A stretch of 64,000 nt of DNA from an uncultured Eubacteriales bacterium (GTDB lineage: Bacteria > Bacillota > Clostridia > Lachnospirales > Lachnospiraceae): positions 1 to 64,000 of the forward strand of contig CASDVE010000002.1 of the NCBI GenBank assembly GCA_949284175.1. Reading direction: 5' to 3'. The stretch's first letter is position 1; each line of letters opens with the position of its first letter. The notes beneath the pieces were generated by a model. That model did not search any database and was not told where the DNA came from. It saw only the letters and a list, made by a program, of their open reading frames with translations. A program made the position numbers and the translations under genes. Below, one piece after another: positions 18,232-28,164 of the stretch.

Positions 18232-20168
18232 GAAAGTTAATAGGGAAATATATCATTATGATTATGATATGTGTTAGTTGTGGGTTAATTGGAGCTTTTT
18301 ATTGGTTAAATACTGGTTGGAAAGAGCATACAGAGTTGAGATTTTTGGAGAGTTGTACAGAGCAGGTTATTTCTATCTTAAAATCCAATGAAGAAAAAGA
18401 TAAAACGGCATTAAAGCTATTTGAAAATGATTATATTCATCGGGCAAATAGTATTGCCTATGTCATTGACCAAACTATGGACAATGATTTAACCAGTGTA
18501 AAATTACAAAAATTAGCAAAACTTAATGATGTGGAAGAAATTTATATTGTAGATGAAAATGGAACAATTAAAACGAGCAGTCAAACGAATATGATTGGAG
18601 TTAGCTTTTATAAAGTTGATCTATTAAAGAAGTTTATTCCTTTAATAGAAAGCAAAAAAACGGATGACTACTATGTGGAACTAGACGGATATGATATTAA
18701 GTCAAAGAAGGAAATGGTTTATATCGGTGTGAAACCTTTTCAGAGTAAAAAAGGGATGATACAGATTGCGGTGGAGCCAAAAATATTGATGGAATATAAG
18801 CAAAAATCTAGTATTTCTTCCACTATTTCTTCTATGCCAACAAGAGAATATGTGACTATCTTTGTATTGGATGAAAAAACAGGTGAATTGTTAGGCATTA
18901 CTAAAAATAATACTCAGTCATTGGACTTTGGAGAGATAGAGAAACAAGATGTCCTTTCCTATTTAAAACAATATATTGGGAATTCTGGAAAAATTATCAT
19001 CAATGGAGAAGAGAAATTAATTGATGTAAAAGAATGGAATGCCAATCTTATTGGTGTAACATCGGATAGTGAGTTTATCCGTAATTCTTCTTTACAATAT
19101 CTTATGATGGTCACTCTGATTGTAGTGGTGTTAACTATTATTGTTATTGTATGTCTTTATAAGTTATTAGATTATTTTATTATTAGTGATATTGAACGTA
19201 TGGTAGATGGTGTTAATGCCTTTTTAAATGGAAATGGTAAAGTGGAGTTTCATGCTAATAAGAAAACAGAGCTTTATAAGATGACACAGGGATTGAATAA
19301 ATGGGTAGAATCTTATGCCAATAAATCTGAGCGTATTTCAAAAGTTGTGTCCATGATGGGAAATACTTATGCTACGTATGAATACTTTGATGATTTGCAT
19401 CAAGTGTTTTACTCTGATAACTTACCAGATATGCTAGAGGTAAGCGAGAAAGAATGCGAAGAATTTATTTTGGAAAAATATTCCCATGATACAATAAAGA
19501 ATGTTATGAATCGACATTTGGATAAACCAGAAGAGGATGTTATAATTACAAAAAGTGGAAGACATTTAAAGATACAAAGAATGACATCAGGAAATACATA
19601 TTATGCCATTATTCGAGATATTTCAGAAGAGCAAAAGGAACATGAGAAGTTATCCAATGCACTGTATGAGGCAAATGAAAAGGCATCAAGAGATGTATTG
19701 ACTGGTCTATATAATCGAAATAAAGCAGAAGAATTGATTAATACATGGTTTCAAGATGGAAAGAAAACAGGTGTTATGCTTTTAATGGATTTAGATAACT
19801 TTAAAAAGGTAAATGATGAAAAAGGGCATCCAGAAGGGGATGTATTATTGAAAAAATTTGCTCACATTGTATTGCATCAATTTAGAGATTCTGATGTTAA
19901 AGCAAGAATTGGAGGAGATGAATTTGTTGTCTTTCTTCCAAACTGTGTGGAAAAGAGTATTTTGAAAGAAAAACTCAATTCATTTCTTATCAATTGCAGG
20001 CAAGAATTACGGCAGTATTATATGGAGCAGAGATTATCCGTCAGTGTTGGTGTTGCTTATGCCACAGAAATGATACATTCTTATGATGAGCTATATCACA
20101 GTGCAGATTCGGCTATGTATGTGGCAAAGAAACATGGGAAAGATGGATATTTTATCAATGAAGAATAA
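18228..20168 (+). CDS. Membrane-bound diguanylate cyclase with extracellular sensor
   Basis: 646 aa. A transmembrane helix at about 8-28, an extracytoplasmic Cache-like region at about 30-280, and a second helix at about 285-312 lead to a HAMP/PAS-like linker (about 315-485) and a GGDEF domain (about 490-646). The active motif RIGGDEF is intact with Gly562-Phe566. An RxxD product-inhibition site (Arg553-Asp556) lies five residues ahead. It should make cyclic di-GMP in response to an outside signal. It is divergent from the secreted adhesin-like genes, so control of surface attachment is a possible link. Confidence 0.88.
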   Translation: MRKLIGKYIIMIMICVSCGLIGAFYWLNTGWKEHTELRFLESCTEQVISILKSNEEKDKTALKLFENDYIHRANSIAYVIDQTMDNDLTSVKLQKLAKLNDVEEIYIVDENGTIKTSSQTNMIGVSFYKVDLLKKFIPLIESKKTDDYYVELDGYDIKSKKEMVYIGVKPFQSKKGMIQIAVEPKILMEYKQKSSISSTISSMPTREYVTIFVLDEKTGELLGITKNNTQSLDFGEIEKQDVLSYLKQYIGNSGKIIINGEEKLIDVKEWNANLIGVTSDSEFIRNSSLQYLMMVTLIVVVLTIIVIVCLYKLLDYFIISDIERMVDGVNAFLNGNGKVEFHANKKTELYKMTQGLNKWVESYANKSERISKVVSMMGNTYATYEYFDDLHQVFYSDNLPDMLEVSEKECEEFILEKYSHDTIKNVMNRHLDKPEEDVIITKSGRHLKIQRMTSGNTYYAIIRDISEEQKEHEKLSNALYEANEKASRDVLTGLYNRNKAEELINTWFQDGKKTGVMLLMDLDNFKKVNDEKGHPEGDVLLKKFAHIVLHQFRDSDVKARIGGDEFVVFLPNCVEKSILKEKLNSFLINCRQELRQYYMEQRLSVSVGVAYATEMIHSYDELYHSADSAMYVAKKHGKDGYFINEE

Positions 20169-20251
20169 ACCAATGATATGGTATCAAAAAGAATGTAAGA
20201 AAAGAAAATATTTTTTGTAAAAGAATAAAAAGAAGATAGAAATTGAAAGAG

Positions 20252-20290
20252 ATAAGACGGTTTTTTATAGAATAAAAAACCGTCTTATTT
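20252..20290 (+). terminator. Rho-independent terminator
   Basis: ATAAGACGGTTTTTTAT (20252-20268) and ATAAAAAACCGTCTTAT (20272-20288) form a 17-bp perfect hairpin, followed by TTG. Confidence 0.8.
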
Positions 20291-20396
20291 GCGTGGAAGG
20301 CATAAGTCAAGCGGAAATGCTTGCATTTCTATTTTATGCGAAGGCAACGAGTCAGAAACTATGCTTGCATAAGTTTATGACGACTGCTTTCCAATA
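20291..20396 (+). repeat. Dispersed structured repeat, copy A
   Basis: This is locally GC-richer than the flanks. It contains GAAGGCATAAGTCAA, hairpin AAATGC-TTGCATTT (20315-20328), core ATGCGAAGGCAACGAGTCAG, hairpin TATGCTTGCATA (20360-20371) and TTTATGACGACTG. The same blocks occur in the same order, inverted, at 56358-56508. It sits between a terminator and the next promoter, with no coding frame. Confidence 0.65.
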
Positions 20397-20464
20397 TGAC
20401 GTGTGTTTTGTATGACTGTTTTTAGTGATAGTGATATACATAAGAAGAAACGAAGTATTTTATA

Positions 20465-20493
20465 TTGTTAATATGTGATAAAAATGATATAAT
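20465..20493 (+). promoter_or_regulatory. Promoter of the SGNH lipoprotein gene
   Basis: TTGTTA (20465-20470) and TATAAT (20488-20493) with a 17-bp spacer, 31 bp before the ATG. Confidence 0.6.
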
Positions 20494-20524
20494 ATTAAAT
20501 ATTTTGGTAAAAAGGAGTAATATA

Positions 20525-21367
20525 ATGAGAAGAGTTGTATTATGGATGGCAATGTTTTTGGTTACGGCGATTCCTTTTGTAGGATGCAGTAAAAGTACGG
20601 ATAGAATCATGGATACAACGGTTGCAACAACGGAGGAGTCCATCCTCAATGGAAAGTTAGAGTTAAAAGTTCCCGATCCAGTGGCAAAAAAGGGGAGCAA
20701 GATTTTATTCGTTGGTAATAGTCACACGTATGTAAATGATCTTCCACAAATCTTTTATGAAATGACAATCGCTTTAGGCACAGAGTGTGATGTGTATGAT
20801 TTGACAGAAGGTGCATATTATTTGCACCAATTTGCGGATACCGAAGATGAGATTGGAGCGATTCTTGATGAGGCATTAACGGAGGAGGAGTGGGATTTTG
20901 TTATTTTACAGGAAAATACCAATGCTGCTGTTTCCAATACCCCAGAAAAGGATATGCTTCCTTATGCAGAAATTCTTGATAAGAAAATTAAAAAGGCAAA
21001 TGGGCAAACGGGATTTCTTATGACATGGGCACCAAAAAATGGTGGTTCTAATGGAGTATTTGCTATATCAAGAGAAAAAGTACAAGAAATATTGGCGACC
21101 AATTATTCAGAAGTGGCAAAACAAGTGGATGGTTTACTTTTTCCAGCAGGAATTGCATTTTTAAAAGTGGCAGAACAGTATCCAGAGATTCAGCTATGGG
21201 ATGAAGATGAAATCCATCCATCTGTGGCAGGAAGTTATTTGGCAAGCTGTGTTATTTATGCGGAGCTATTTCAGAAATCACCAGAGGGTTGTTCTTATAT
21301 TGGTGGTTTGGATGAAGAAGTAGCAAAAAAATTACAAACCATGGCAAAAGAAATTGTGTTGGAATAG
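20525..21367 (+). CDS. SGNH/GDSL-like hydrolase lipoprotein
   Basis: 280 aa. The lipoprotein signal has lipobox FVGC with Cys21, so the protein is tethered outside the membrane. The mature part begins with a short linker, then an SGNH hydrolase fold: block I GNSHT with nucleophile Ser66, and the DEIH motif with Asp228 and His231. Such enzymes remove ester groups, for example acetyl groups from glycans. The start at 20525 has AAGGAG upstream; an upstream TTG at 20465 lies in the promoter. Its substrate is unknown and it stands alone. Confidence 0.75.
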   Translation: MRRVVLWMAMFLVTAIPFVGCSKSTDRIMDTTVATTEESILNGKLELKVPDPVAKKGSKILFVGNSHTYVNDLPQIFYEMTIALGTECDVYDLTEGAYYLHQFADTEDEIGAILDEALTEEEWDFVILQENTNAAVSNTPEKDMLPYAEILDKKIKKANGQTGFLMTWAPKNGGSNGVFAISREKVQEILATNYSEVAKQVDGLLFPAGIAFLKVAEQYPEIQLWDEDEIHPSVAGSYLASCVIYAELFQKSPEGCSYIGGLDEEVAKKLQTMAKEIVLE

Positions 21368-21400
21368 AGGCATCTTTTTTACCATTTCCTTTGTTGTATC

Positions 21401-21429
21401 TTGACAAAAGAATCGAGTAGTGATATAGT
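21401..21429 (+). promoter_or_regulatory. Promoter of the fatty acid synthesis operon
   Basis: TTGACA (21401-21406) and TATAGT (21424-21429) with a 17-bp spacer. The -10 element is overlapped by the first FabT-like box. Confidence 0.85.
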
Positions 21430-21458
21430 TTGAATATCAAAATATTTGAAGTTCAAAA
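21427..21458 (+). promoter_or_regulatory. Two tandem FabT-like operator boxes
   Basis: AGTTTGAATATCAAAAT (21427-21443) and ATTTGAAGTTCAAAA (21444-21458) both have the form TTTGA-NNN-TCAAA, with centres 16 bp apart. This matches the MarR-family FabT box known from other Firmicutes. Binding would cover the transcription start. No fabT gene is in the window. Confidence 0.65.
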
Positions 21459-21462
21459 GTAT

Positions 21463-21481
21463 AACAAGCCATAGGCTTGTT
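21463..21481 (+). promoter_or_regulatory. Hairpin in the acpP leader
   Basis: AACAAGCC-ATA-GGCTTGTT is an 8-bp perfect stem in the 5' untranslated region, about 54 bp before acpP. It is not followed by a T-run. A role in mRNA stability is a guess. Confidence 0.45.
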
Positions 21482-21534
21482 GCATGGAAGCTCATACCTT
21501 TCACACAAAAATGAATGAAATAGGAGAATGAATC

Positions 21535-21768
21535 ATGTTAGAAAAAATGAAATCCATTATTGCGGAACAGTTAGATATTGAAGAAAGTCAAATTCAAGAA
21601 ACAACAAATTTTAAAGATGATCTTGGGGTTGACTCTTTGGATCTGTTTGAATTAGTAATGGCATTAGAAGAAGAATATAACGTAGAAATCCCATCTGAAG
21701 ATTTAGAAAAACTTCTTACAGTTTCAGATGTTATGAACTATTTAAAAGGCAAAGGCGTAGAAGCTTAA
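21535..21768 (+). CDS. acpP: Acyl carrier protein
   Basis: 77-aa acidic four-helix protein that carries growing acyl chains. The phosphopantetheine attachment site is Ser34 in GVDSLD. Length and charge are typical. It is the first gene of the operon. Confidence 0.97.
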   Translation: MLEKMKSIIAEQLDIEESQIQETTNFKDDLGVDSLDLFELVMALEEEYNVEIPSEDLEKLLTVSDVMNYLKGKGVEA

Positions 21769-21785
21769 CAATAAAAACAAAAGAA

Positions 21786-21823
21786 AAAGGGGTGTTGTGG
21801 TGAATGTCTACGGCATCCCCTTT
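21786..21823 (+). promoter_or_regulatory. Intercistronic hairpin between acpP and fabD
   Basis: AAAGGGGTG pairs with CATCCCCTTT (one bulge) around a 19-nt loop, followed by CGTTTTC. It resembles a weak terminator or processing site, which would let acpP, needed in excess, be expressed above the downstream enzymes. Confidence 0.45.
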
Positions 21824-21876
21824 CGTTTTCATATAGAGAAGATAAAAAATGTGAACACAGGAATAAGGAGTGCGTG

Positions 21877-22803
21877 ATGAGTAAAATAGCATTTATGTTT
21901 CCGGGACAAGGCGCCCAATATATTGGAATGGCACAAGATTTTTATGAGCAGTTTGAAGAGAGCAAAGAAGTATTTCAAAAGGCAACACAGTTGCTTGGAT
22001 TTTCTATGGAAGATCTCTGCTTTAAAGAAAATGATCAGTTGAATATTACAGAGTATACGCAAGTAGCGATGTTGACAGCAAGCACTGCTATTTTAAGAAA
22101 AGTGGAGTCGTTAGGAATTGCACCAGATTTTACAGTTGGGTTAAGTCTTGGAGAATATAATGCACTCATTGCCTCAAACGTGATGACATTTGAAGATGCG
22201 GTACGAGTTGTTAGACAAAGAGGGATTTTAATGCAGAATGCGGTTCCGGTTGGATTAGGAGCTATGTCCGCAGTACTAGGGGCGAAGAAGGAAGTGATTG
22301 AAGCCGTTTGTGAAGAAACAGAAGGCATCGTTAGCATTGCCAATTACAATTGCCCAGGACAAATTGTGATTTCTGGTGAAAAAGAAGCGGTACAAAAAGC
22401 GGGAGAAGCATTAAAAGAACAGGGAGCAAAACGAGTGATTCCTTTAAATGTAAGCGGTCCATTCCATTCAAAAATGTTGCAAACAGCAGGAGAAGAACTA
22501 ATAAAGGTGCTAGAAGGTGTAACGATTCATAAACCAAGTGTTCCTTATGTTGCCAATGTCAATGCCAAACTCATACAAGAAGAACAAGGGATCAAAGAGT
22601 TATTAGGAGAACAAGTGTCTTCTTCTGTGCGGTTTGAGCAATCCATTGAAACATTATTAGAACAAGGGGTTACAACATTCATTGAAATGGGGCCAGGAAA
22701 AACATTGTCTGGATTTGTAAAAAAAGTGAATCGAAGTGTAAATATAATCAATATTGAAAAAGTAGAAGATCTTGAAAAGTTAAAGGAGATAGTGAAATGT
22801 TAG
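21877..22803 (+). CDS. fabD: Malonyl-CoA:ACP transacylase
   Basis: 308 aa. Transfers malonyl from CoA to ACP. GQGAQ at the N-terminus, the nucleophile Ser90 in GLSLGE and the active-site His197 in GPFHSKM are present. The start ATG 21877 has AAGGAG 6 nt upstream; the preceding GTG is less likely. It overlaps fabG by 7 bp, indicating coupled translation. Confidence 0.96.
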   Translation: MSKIAFMFPGQGAQYIGMAQDFYEQFEESKEVFQKATQLLGFSMEDLCFKENDQLNITEYTQVAMLTASTAILRKVESLGIAPDFTVGLSLGEYNALIASNVMTFEDAVRVVRQRGILMQNAVPVGLGAMSAVLGAKKEVIEAVCEETEGIVSIANYNCPGQIVISGEKEAVQKAGEALKEQGAKRVIPLNVSGPFHSKMLQTAGEELIKVLEGVTIHKPSVPYVANVNAKLIQEEQGIKELLGEQVSSSVRFEQSIETLLEQGVTTFIEMGPGKTLSGFVKKVNRSVNIINIEKVEDLEKLKEIVKC

Positions 22804-23537
22804 AGGGAAAAATTGCAGTTGTAACAGGGGCATCAAGAGGAATTGGAAGAGAGATCGCTAAGACTTTGGCCTCTTATGGTGCAAAAGTGGTTGTAAACTA
22901 CAATGGTTCAGAAGAAAAAGCAAAAGAAGTGGTGGAGGCGATTGCAGAGCAAGGAGGCACTGCAATTGCGATAAAAGCTAGTGTTTCTAATGGTCAAGAA
23001 GTGAAAGATATGATGGATCAAGTGGTTGCTCAATTTGGAAGAATTGATATTCTTGTGAACAATGCAGGAATCACGAAAGATAATCTTGTGATGAAGATGA
23101 CGGATGAAGATTTTGATGCGGTGATTGATACTAACTTAAAAGGAACATTCCTTTGCATGAAACAAGTATATCGTTTGATGTTAAAACAAAAATATGGACG
23201 TATTATCAATATGTCTTCTGTATCTGGCATTGCTGGTAATGCAGGACAAGTCAATTATTCTGCGTCAAAAGCAGGGGTGATCGGAATGACAAAGTCACTG
23301 GCAAGAGAATTAGGCTCTCGTGGTATTACAGTCAATGCTGTGGCACCAGGATTTATTGAAACAGAAATGACAGCCGTTCTTTCTGATAAAGTGAAGACAG
23401 AGATTGAAGGTCAAATTCCATTAAAACGCATGGGTCAAGTAAAAGATGTGGCAGAAGCAGTAGCATTTTTGGCATCCGATAAGGCTTCTTATATTACAGG
23501 TCAGATTTTACAAGTGGATGGCGGAATGGCGATGTAA
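22797..23537 (+). CDS. fabG: 3-oxoacyl-ACP reductase
   Basis: 246-aa NADPH-dependent short-chain dehydrogenase that reduces 3-oxoacyl-ACP. It has the cofactor motif [12 protein letters not shown] and the catalytic Asn113, Ser141, Tyr154 and Lys158. Its place inside the fab operon fixes the role. Confidence 0.96.
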   Translation: MLEGKIAVVTGASRGIGREIAKTLASYGAKVVVNYNGSEEKAKEVVEAIAEQGGTAIAIKASVSNGQEVKDMMDQVVAQFGRIDILVNNAGITKDNLVMKMTDEDFDAVIDTNLKGTFLCMKQVYRLMLKQKYGRIINMSSVSGIAGNAGQVNYSASKAGVIGMTKSLARELGSRGITVNAVAPGFIETEMTAVLSDKVKTEIEGQIPLKRMGQVKDVAEAVAFLASDKASYITGQILQVDGGMAM

Positions 23538-23591
23538 GCCATAGCGTAGAGTTAGATAAGAGAAAAAGGATCAGAAGATAGAGGTAAAAAG

Positions 23592-24827
23592 ATGAAAAGA
23601 GTTGTAGTAACAGGGATGGGGGCGATTACCCCGTTAGGAAATAATGTAGAAACATTTTGGAGTGGTTTAAAAGAAGGAAAAGTGGCAATTAAGCCGATTG
23701 ATCGTTTTGATACAACAGAGTATAAAGCAAAAGTCGCAGCTCAGGTGGAAGATTTTGTTGCAAAAGACTACATGGATCCAAAGTCTGCAAGAAGAATGGA
23801 ATTATTTTGCCAATATGCAGTAGCGGCTACAAAAGAAGCCATGGAGCAAGCTGGGCTTGATATGGAAAAAGAAGATGCAACAAGAGTGGGATGTTCTATC
23901 GGTTCTGGAGTTGGATCATTACAAGTGGTAGAAAAAGAATGTAAGAAATTATTTGAAAAAGGACCAAACCGTATTTCTCCTATGATGGTTCCTCTTATGA
24001 TTTCTAACATGGCGGCTGGTAATGTTGCCATTGCTTATGGATTAAAAGGAAAATGTATTAACGTGGTGACTGCTTGTGCCACAGGAACCCATTCTATTGG
24101 AGAGGCATTTCGTTCCATTCAAGCAGGAGAAGTGGATGTTATGATTGCAGGAGGAACAGAAGCTGCTATTACACCACTTGGCGTTTCTGGATTCTCTGCT
24201 TTAACTGCTCTTACATTCAGCGAAGATCCAATGCGTGCTTCCATTCCTTTTGATAAAGAGAGAAGTGGGTTTGTTATGGGAGAAGGAGCTGGTGTTGTCG
24301 TTGTGGAATCATTGGAACACGCTAAGGCTCGTGGAGCGAATATTTTAGCTGAAATTGTAGGATATGGAGCAACTTGTGATGCGTTCCATATCACATCTCC
24401 AGCAGAAGATGGAGAAGGAGCTGCAAGAGCTATGGAATATGCCATTCAGGAATCAGGAGCAAAGAAAGAAGAAATTCTTTATATCAATGCTCATGGAACA
24501 AGCACCCATCATAATGACTTGTTTGAAACGATGGCAATTAAAAATGTATTTGGAGAACACGCTTATGATATGTATGTAAACTCCACAAAATCCATGATTG
24601 GACATGGACTTGGGGCAGCTGGAGCTGTGGAATTTATCGCTTGTGTAAAAACAGTGGAAGAAAACTTTATTCATAAAACTGCGGGATATGAAGTGGCAGA
24701 CGAAGAATGTGATTTAAATTATTGTAAAGAAGCGGTAACAGATAAAGAAGTTCATTATGCACTCAGCAACTCCTTAGGATTTGGCGGGCATAATGCAAGT
24801 ATTCTTGTTAAAAAATTCGCAGAATAA
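23592..24827 (+). CDS. fabF: 3-oxoacyl-ACP synthase II
   Basis: 411-aa condensing enzyme that elongates acyl-ACP with malonyl-ACP. The catalytic triad is Cys162 (TACATG), His301 (NAHGTST) and His338 (IGHGLGAAG), a Cys-His-His elongation type. It is the only condensing enzyme in this operon; no fabH (initiation) is present in the window. Confidence 0.96.
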   Translation: MKRVVVTGMGAITPLGNNVETFWSGLKEGKVAIKPIDRFDTTEYKAKVAAQVEDFVAKDYMDPKSARRMELFCQYAVAATKEAMEQAGLDMEKEDATRVGCSIGSGVGSLQVVEKECKKLFEKGPNRISPMMVPLMISNMAAGNVAIAYGLKGKCINVVTACATGTHSIGEAFRSIQAGEVDVMIAGGTEAAITPLGVSGFSALTALTFSEDPMRASIPFDKERSGFVMGEGAGVVVVESLEHAKARGANILAEIVGYGATCDAFHITSPAEDGEGAARAMEYAIQESGAKKEEILYINAHGTSTHHNDLFETMAIKNVFGEHAYDMYVNSTKSMIGHGLGAAGAVEFIACVKTVEENFIHKTAGYEVADEECDLNYCKEAVTDKEVHYALSNSLGFGGHNASILVKKFAE

Positions 24828-24842
24828 GAGAAAGGGAACACC

Positions 24843-25322
24843 ATGGATATTAATGAAATCATGCAGTTAATTGATAAAGTATCAGATTCTAAGTTAAGTG
24901 AATTTACATTGGAAGAGGGAAATATCAAACTTACATTAAAAGCAGATCGAGATAAAAAGGTAGTATACCAAGAAGAAAAGGTGGAGAAACAAGAAGAACA
25001 AGAAGTTGTTGTGAAAAAACCTTCTATGCCTCCTGTACAACCACCGATGACAGCACAAGAAGTGAGTGAAAAAGCAAAACCAGTGAATGGAAAAGTGGTT
25101 AAATCCCCTCTTGTAGGAACGTTTTATTCCGCACCAGCAGAAGATAAACCACCTTTTGTATCCGTTGGCGATACGGTAAAAAAAGGTCAAGTCATTGGAA
25201 TTGTTGAGGCAATGAAATTGATGAATGAAGTGGAATCAGAATTTGATGGAACCGTTCTTGAAGTGCTTGTGTCCAATGAACAGATGGTGGAATATGGGCA
25301 ACCATTAGTTGTTATTGGATAA
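24843..25322 (+). CDS. accB: Biotin carboxyl carrier protein of acetyl-CoA carboxylase
   Basis: 159 aa. The N-terminal helix is followed by a Pro/Glu/Lys-rich linker (about 40-85) and a biotinyl domain; biotin is attached at Lys125 in EAMKLMNE. It carries the carboxyl group between AccC and AccDA. Confidence 0.95.
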   Translation: MDINEIMQLIDKVSDSKLSEFTLEEGNIKLTLKADRDKKVVYQEEKVEKQEEQEVVVKKPSMPPVQPPMTAQEVSEKAKPVNGKVVKSPLVGTFYSAPAEDKPPFVSVGDTVKKGQVIGIVEAMKLMNEVESEFDGTVLEVLVSNEQMVEYGQPLVVIG

Positions 25323-25364
25323 GAAGAAAGAACATAAAATAGGTCGTATAATAAGAGGTGTACT

Positions 25365-25790
25365 ATGTTAAATATAGAAGAAATTAAACAGATCATACCA
25401 CATCGAGCTCCCTTTCTTTTAATTGATCGCATTGAAGAGATGGAAGTTGGTGTTCGTGCCGTTGGAAAAAAATGTGTCACATATAATGAACCATTTTTTC
25501 AAGGACATTTCCCACAAGAGGCAGTGATGCCAGGAGTTTTAATCATTGAAGCCATGGCACAAGTAGGTGCTGTTTGCTGTCTATCAATGGAAGAAAATAA
25601 AGGGAAAATCGCCTATTTTGGAGGCATTAATAAAGCCAAATTTAGGAAGAAAGTTGTTCCAGGAGATGTCTTATTACTAGAAGTTGAAATGATCAAAGTA
25701 AAAGGCCCTGTTGGTATTGGAAAAGGAACAGCAACTGTGGATGGAAAGGTGGTTGCACAAGCAGAACTCACCTTTATGCTTGGAAACTAA
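25365..25790 (+). CDS. fabZ: 3-hydroxyacyl-ACP dehydratase
   Basis: 141-aa hot-dog-fold dehydratase that makes trans-2-enoyl-ACP. The catalytic His48 is in FQGHFP and Glu62 in LIIEAMAQ. It lies between accB and accC, an order common in clostridial operons. No fabA/fabM isomerase is seen nearby. Confidence 0.95.
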   Translation: MLNIEEIKQIIPHRAPFLLIDRIEEMEVGVRAVGKKCVTYNEPFFQGHFPQEAVMPGVLIIEAMAQVGAVCCLSMEENKGKIAYFGGINKAKFRKKVVPGDVLLLEVEMIKVKGPVGIGKGTATVDGKVVAQAELTFMLGN

Positions 25791-25826
25791 GTGCAAGAAG
25801 TGCAAACATGTGGAAAAGAGGAAACT

Positions 25827-27191
25827 ATGTTTAAGAAAATTTTGATTGCAAACCGAGGAGAAATCGCAGTCCGCATTATTCGTGCCTGTCGTGAAATGGG
25901 AATTTTAACGGTTGCGGTTTGCTCTGAGGCGGATAAGGAAGCATTGCACGCACAGCTTGCCGATGAAACCATTTGTATTGGACCTGCTCCTGCAAAAGAT
26001 AGTTATTTAAATATGGAGAGTATTATCAGTGCAACACTGGTAAGTGGAGCGGAAGCCATTCATCCAGGATTTGGATTTTTGTCAGAAAACAGTAAGTTTG
26101 TCAAGATGTGCAATCAATGTAATATTACATTTATCGGTCCATCAGCGGATACCATTGACAAAATGGGAAATAAATCAGAGGCTAGAAATACCATGATGAA
26201 AGCCGGTGTTCCTGTCGTTCCAGGAACGAAAGAACCTGTTTACGATGCAGAAACGGGAGAACGGCTTGCACAAGAGATTGGGTATCCAATTATGATCAAA
26301 GCCTCTGCTGGTGGCGGTGGAAAAGGTATGAGAATTGCAGAATCAAAAGAAGAGTTTAAGGAAAAGTTTGAAACTGCACAAAAAGAGGCGGAAAAGGGAT
26401 TTGGCGATAATACCATGTATTTGGAACGCTATGTGAAAAATCCAAGACATATTGAAATTCAAATTCTTGCGGATCAACAAGGAAATACCATTTATTTGGG
26501 AGAACGTGACTGTTCTATTCAACGCCGTCATCAAAAAATGATAGAGGAAGCACCATCTTGTGCCATCGATGAAACATTGAGAAAACAGATGGGAGAATCT
26601 GCTGTTAAAGCATCAAAGACAGTAGGATATTATAGTGCTGGTACTATTGAATTTTTGATGGATGAAAACAATCAGTTTTATTTTATGGAAATGAATACCC
26701 GTATTCAAGTGGAACATCCAGTGACAGAAATGATCACAGGAATTGATTTGATTAAAGAACAGATCAAAATTGCAGCAGGAGAAAGTCTAAACATAAAACA
26801 AGAAGATGTTCAAATACATGGGCATGCCATTGAATGCAGAATTAATGCAGAAGATCCAAGCAAAAACTTTATGCCTTGTCCAGGAACTGTGGAATATATC
26901 CATTTTCCAGGGGGAAAAGGCATTAGAGTTGATTCTGCCCTCTATGCAGGATGTCAGATTCCTCCATACTATGACTCTATGGTGGCAAAACTAATTGTTC
27001 ATGATGAAACAAGAGAGTTGGCAATTAAAAAAATGCGAAGTGCTTTAGGCGAGTTGATTGTGCAAGGGGTAAATACCAATTTAGATTACCAGTATGAGAT
27101 TTTAAAAGATGAAGATTATGTGCGAGGTAACGTGGATACAGGCTTTATAGAAAAATTTCAAAAGCGATTAGAAGAACAAGAAAGCCAGTGA
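25827..27191 (+). CDS. accC: Biotin carboxylase subunit of acetyl-CoA carboxylase
   Basis: 454 aa ATP-grasp enzyme that carboxylates biotin on AccB. It begins MFKKILIANRGEIA, has the glycine-rich ATP loop GGGGKGM and the MEMNTRIQVEHPVTE active-site segment. The start ATG 25827 fits the conserved N-terminus; a GTG at 25791 would add 12 non-conserved residues. Confidence 0.97.
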   Translation: MFKKILIANRGEIAVRIIRACREMGILTVAVCSEADKEALHAQLADETICIGPAPAKDSYLNMESIISATLVSGAEAIHPGFGFLSENSKFVKMCNQCNITFIGPSADTIDKMGNKSEARNTMMKAGVPVVPGTKEPVYDAETGERLAQEIGYPIMIKASAGGGGKGMRIAESKEEFKEKFETAQKEAEKGFGDNTMYLERYVKNPRHIEIQILADQQGNTIYLGERDCSIQRRHQKMIEEAPSCAIDETLRKQMGESAVKASKTVGYYSAGTIEFLMDENNQFYFMEMNTRIQVEHPVTEMITGIDLIKEQIKIAAGESLNIKQEDVQIHGHAIECRINAEDPSKNFMPCPGTVEYIHFPGGKGIRVDSALYAGCQIPPYYDSMVAKLIVHDETRELAIKKMRSALGELIVQGVNTNLDYQYEILKDEDYVRGNVDTGFIEKFQKRLEEQESQ

Positions 27192-27245
27192 TTGGTGTGA
27201 AAATAACATGATCCATTATAAAAAGAAAGTGAGAGATGGAAGTAT

Positions 27246-28115
27246 ATGCTGAAAGAAATGTTTAAAAAGACATCAGGATTATCCATGAGCGAACGCCGTC
27301 AGGCGAAAAAAGGAGAACATATCAGAACCAAACTTGATGAGCCTCAAATTCCAGATGGTTTATTTGAAAAATGTGATGCGTGTGGAGATTTGATCTATGC
27401 AGAGGATATTGTGGCGAATTACTATGTCTGTCCTCACTGTGGTCATTATTTTCGCATTCGTCCAAGAACCAGAATCCGCATGGTACTTGATAAAGGAAGT
27501 TTTGAAGAATGGGATGAACAGCTTGAAATCTCCGATCCATTAGAATTTCCAGGTTATCAAAGTAAATTAGAGCATATGAAAGAAGTGACCAATTTAGAAG
27601 AGGCAGTTATGACGGGAAAAGGCACTATAAGAGGAGTTCCCGTTGTAATTGGTGTTATGGCATCGGATTTCATGATGGGAAGCATGGGGCACGTGGTAGG
27701 AGAAAAGATTACAAGAGCCGTAGAAAGAGCAACGAAAGAAAAGTTGCCAGTTATCTTATTCACCTGCTCTGGTGGAGCCAGAATGCAAGAAGGGATTATT
27801 TCTCTTATGCAGATGGCAAAGACATCACAAGCATTAAAACGTCATGATGAAGCAGGACTTCTTTATATTACGGTGATTACCGATCCAACAACAGGTGGTG
27901 TGACCGCTAGTTTTGCTATGCTTGGTGATATTATTCTTGCAGAACCAAACGCTTTAATTGGATTTGCTGGACAGCGTGTGATCGAACAAACCATTGGTCA
28001 AAAACTTCCAGAAGGATTCCAAAGAGCTGAATTTCTTCAAGATCATGGTTTTATTGATAAAATCGTGGAACGAAAACATTTAAGACAGATTTTATCCCTT
28101 TTATTGAGAAAATAG
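27246..28115 (+). CDS. accD: Acetyl-CoA carboxylase carboxyltransferase beta
   Basis: 289 aa. The N-terminal zinc ribbon is intact (Cys43, Cys46, Cys62, Cys65), followed by the crotonase-like carboxyltransferase core with [12 protein letters not shown]. It pairs with AccA to move the carboxyl group onto acetyl-CoA. Confidence 0.96.
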   Translation: MLKEMFKKTSGLSMSERRQAKKGEHIRTKLDEPQIPDGLFEKCDACGDLIYAEDIVANYYVCPHCGHYFRIRPRTRIRMVLDKGSFEEWDEQLEISDPLEFPGYQSKLEHMKEVTNLEEAVMTGKGTIRGVPVVIGVMASDFMMGSMGHVVGEKITRAVERATKEKLPVILFTCSGGARMQEGIISLMQMAKTSQALKRHDEAGLLYITVITDPTTGGVTASFAMLGDIILAEPNALIGFAGQRVIEQTIGQKLPEGFQRAEFLQDHGFIDKIVERKHLRQILSLLLRK

Positions 28116-28164
28116 CCATCAAAGGGATAGTAAGTGAAATGGTTGAAGAATGAGGAGTGATAGA

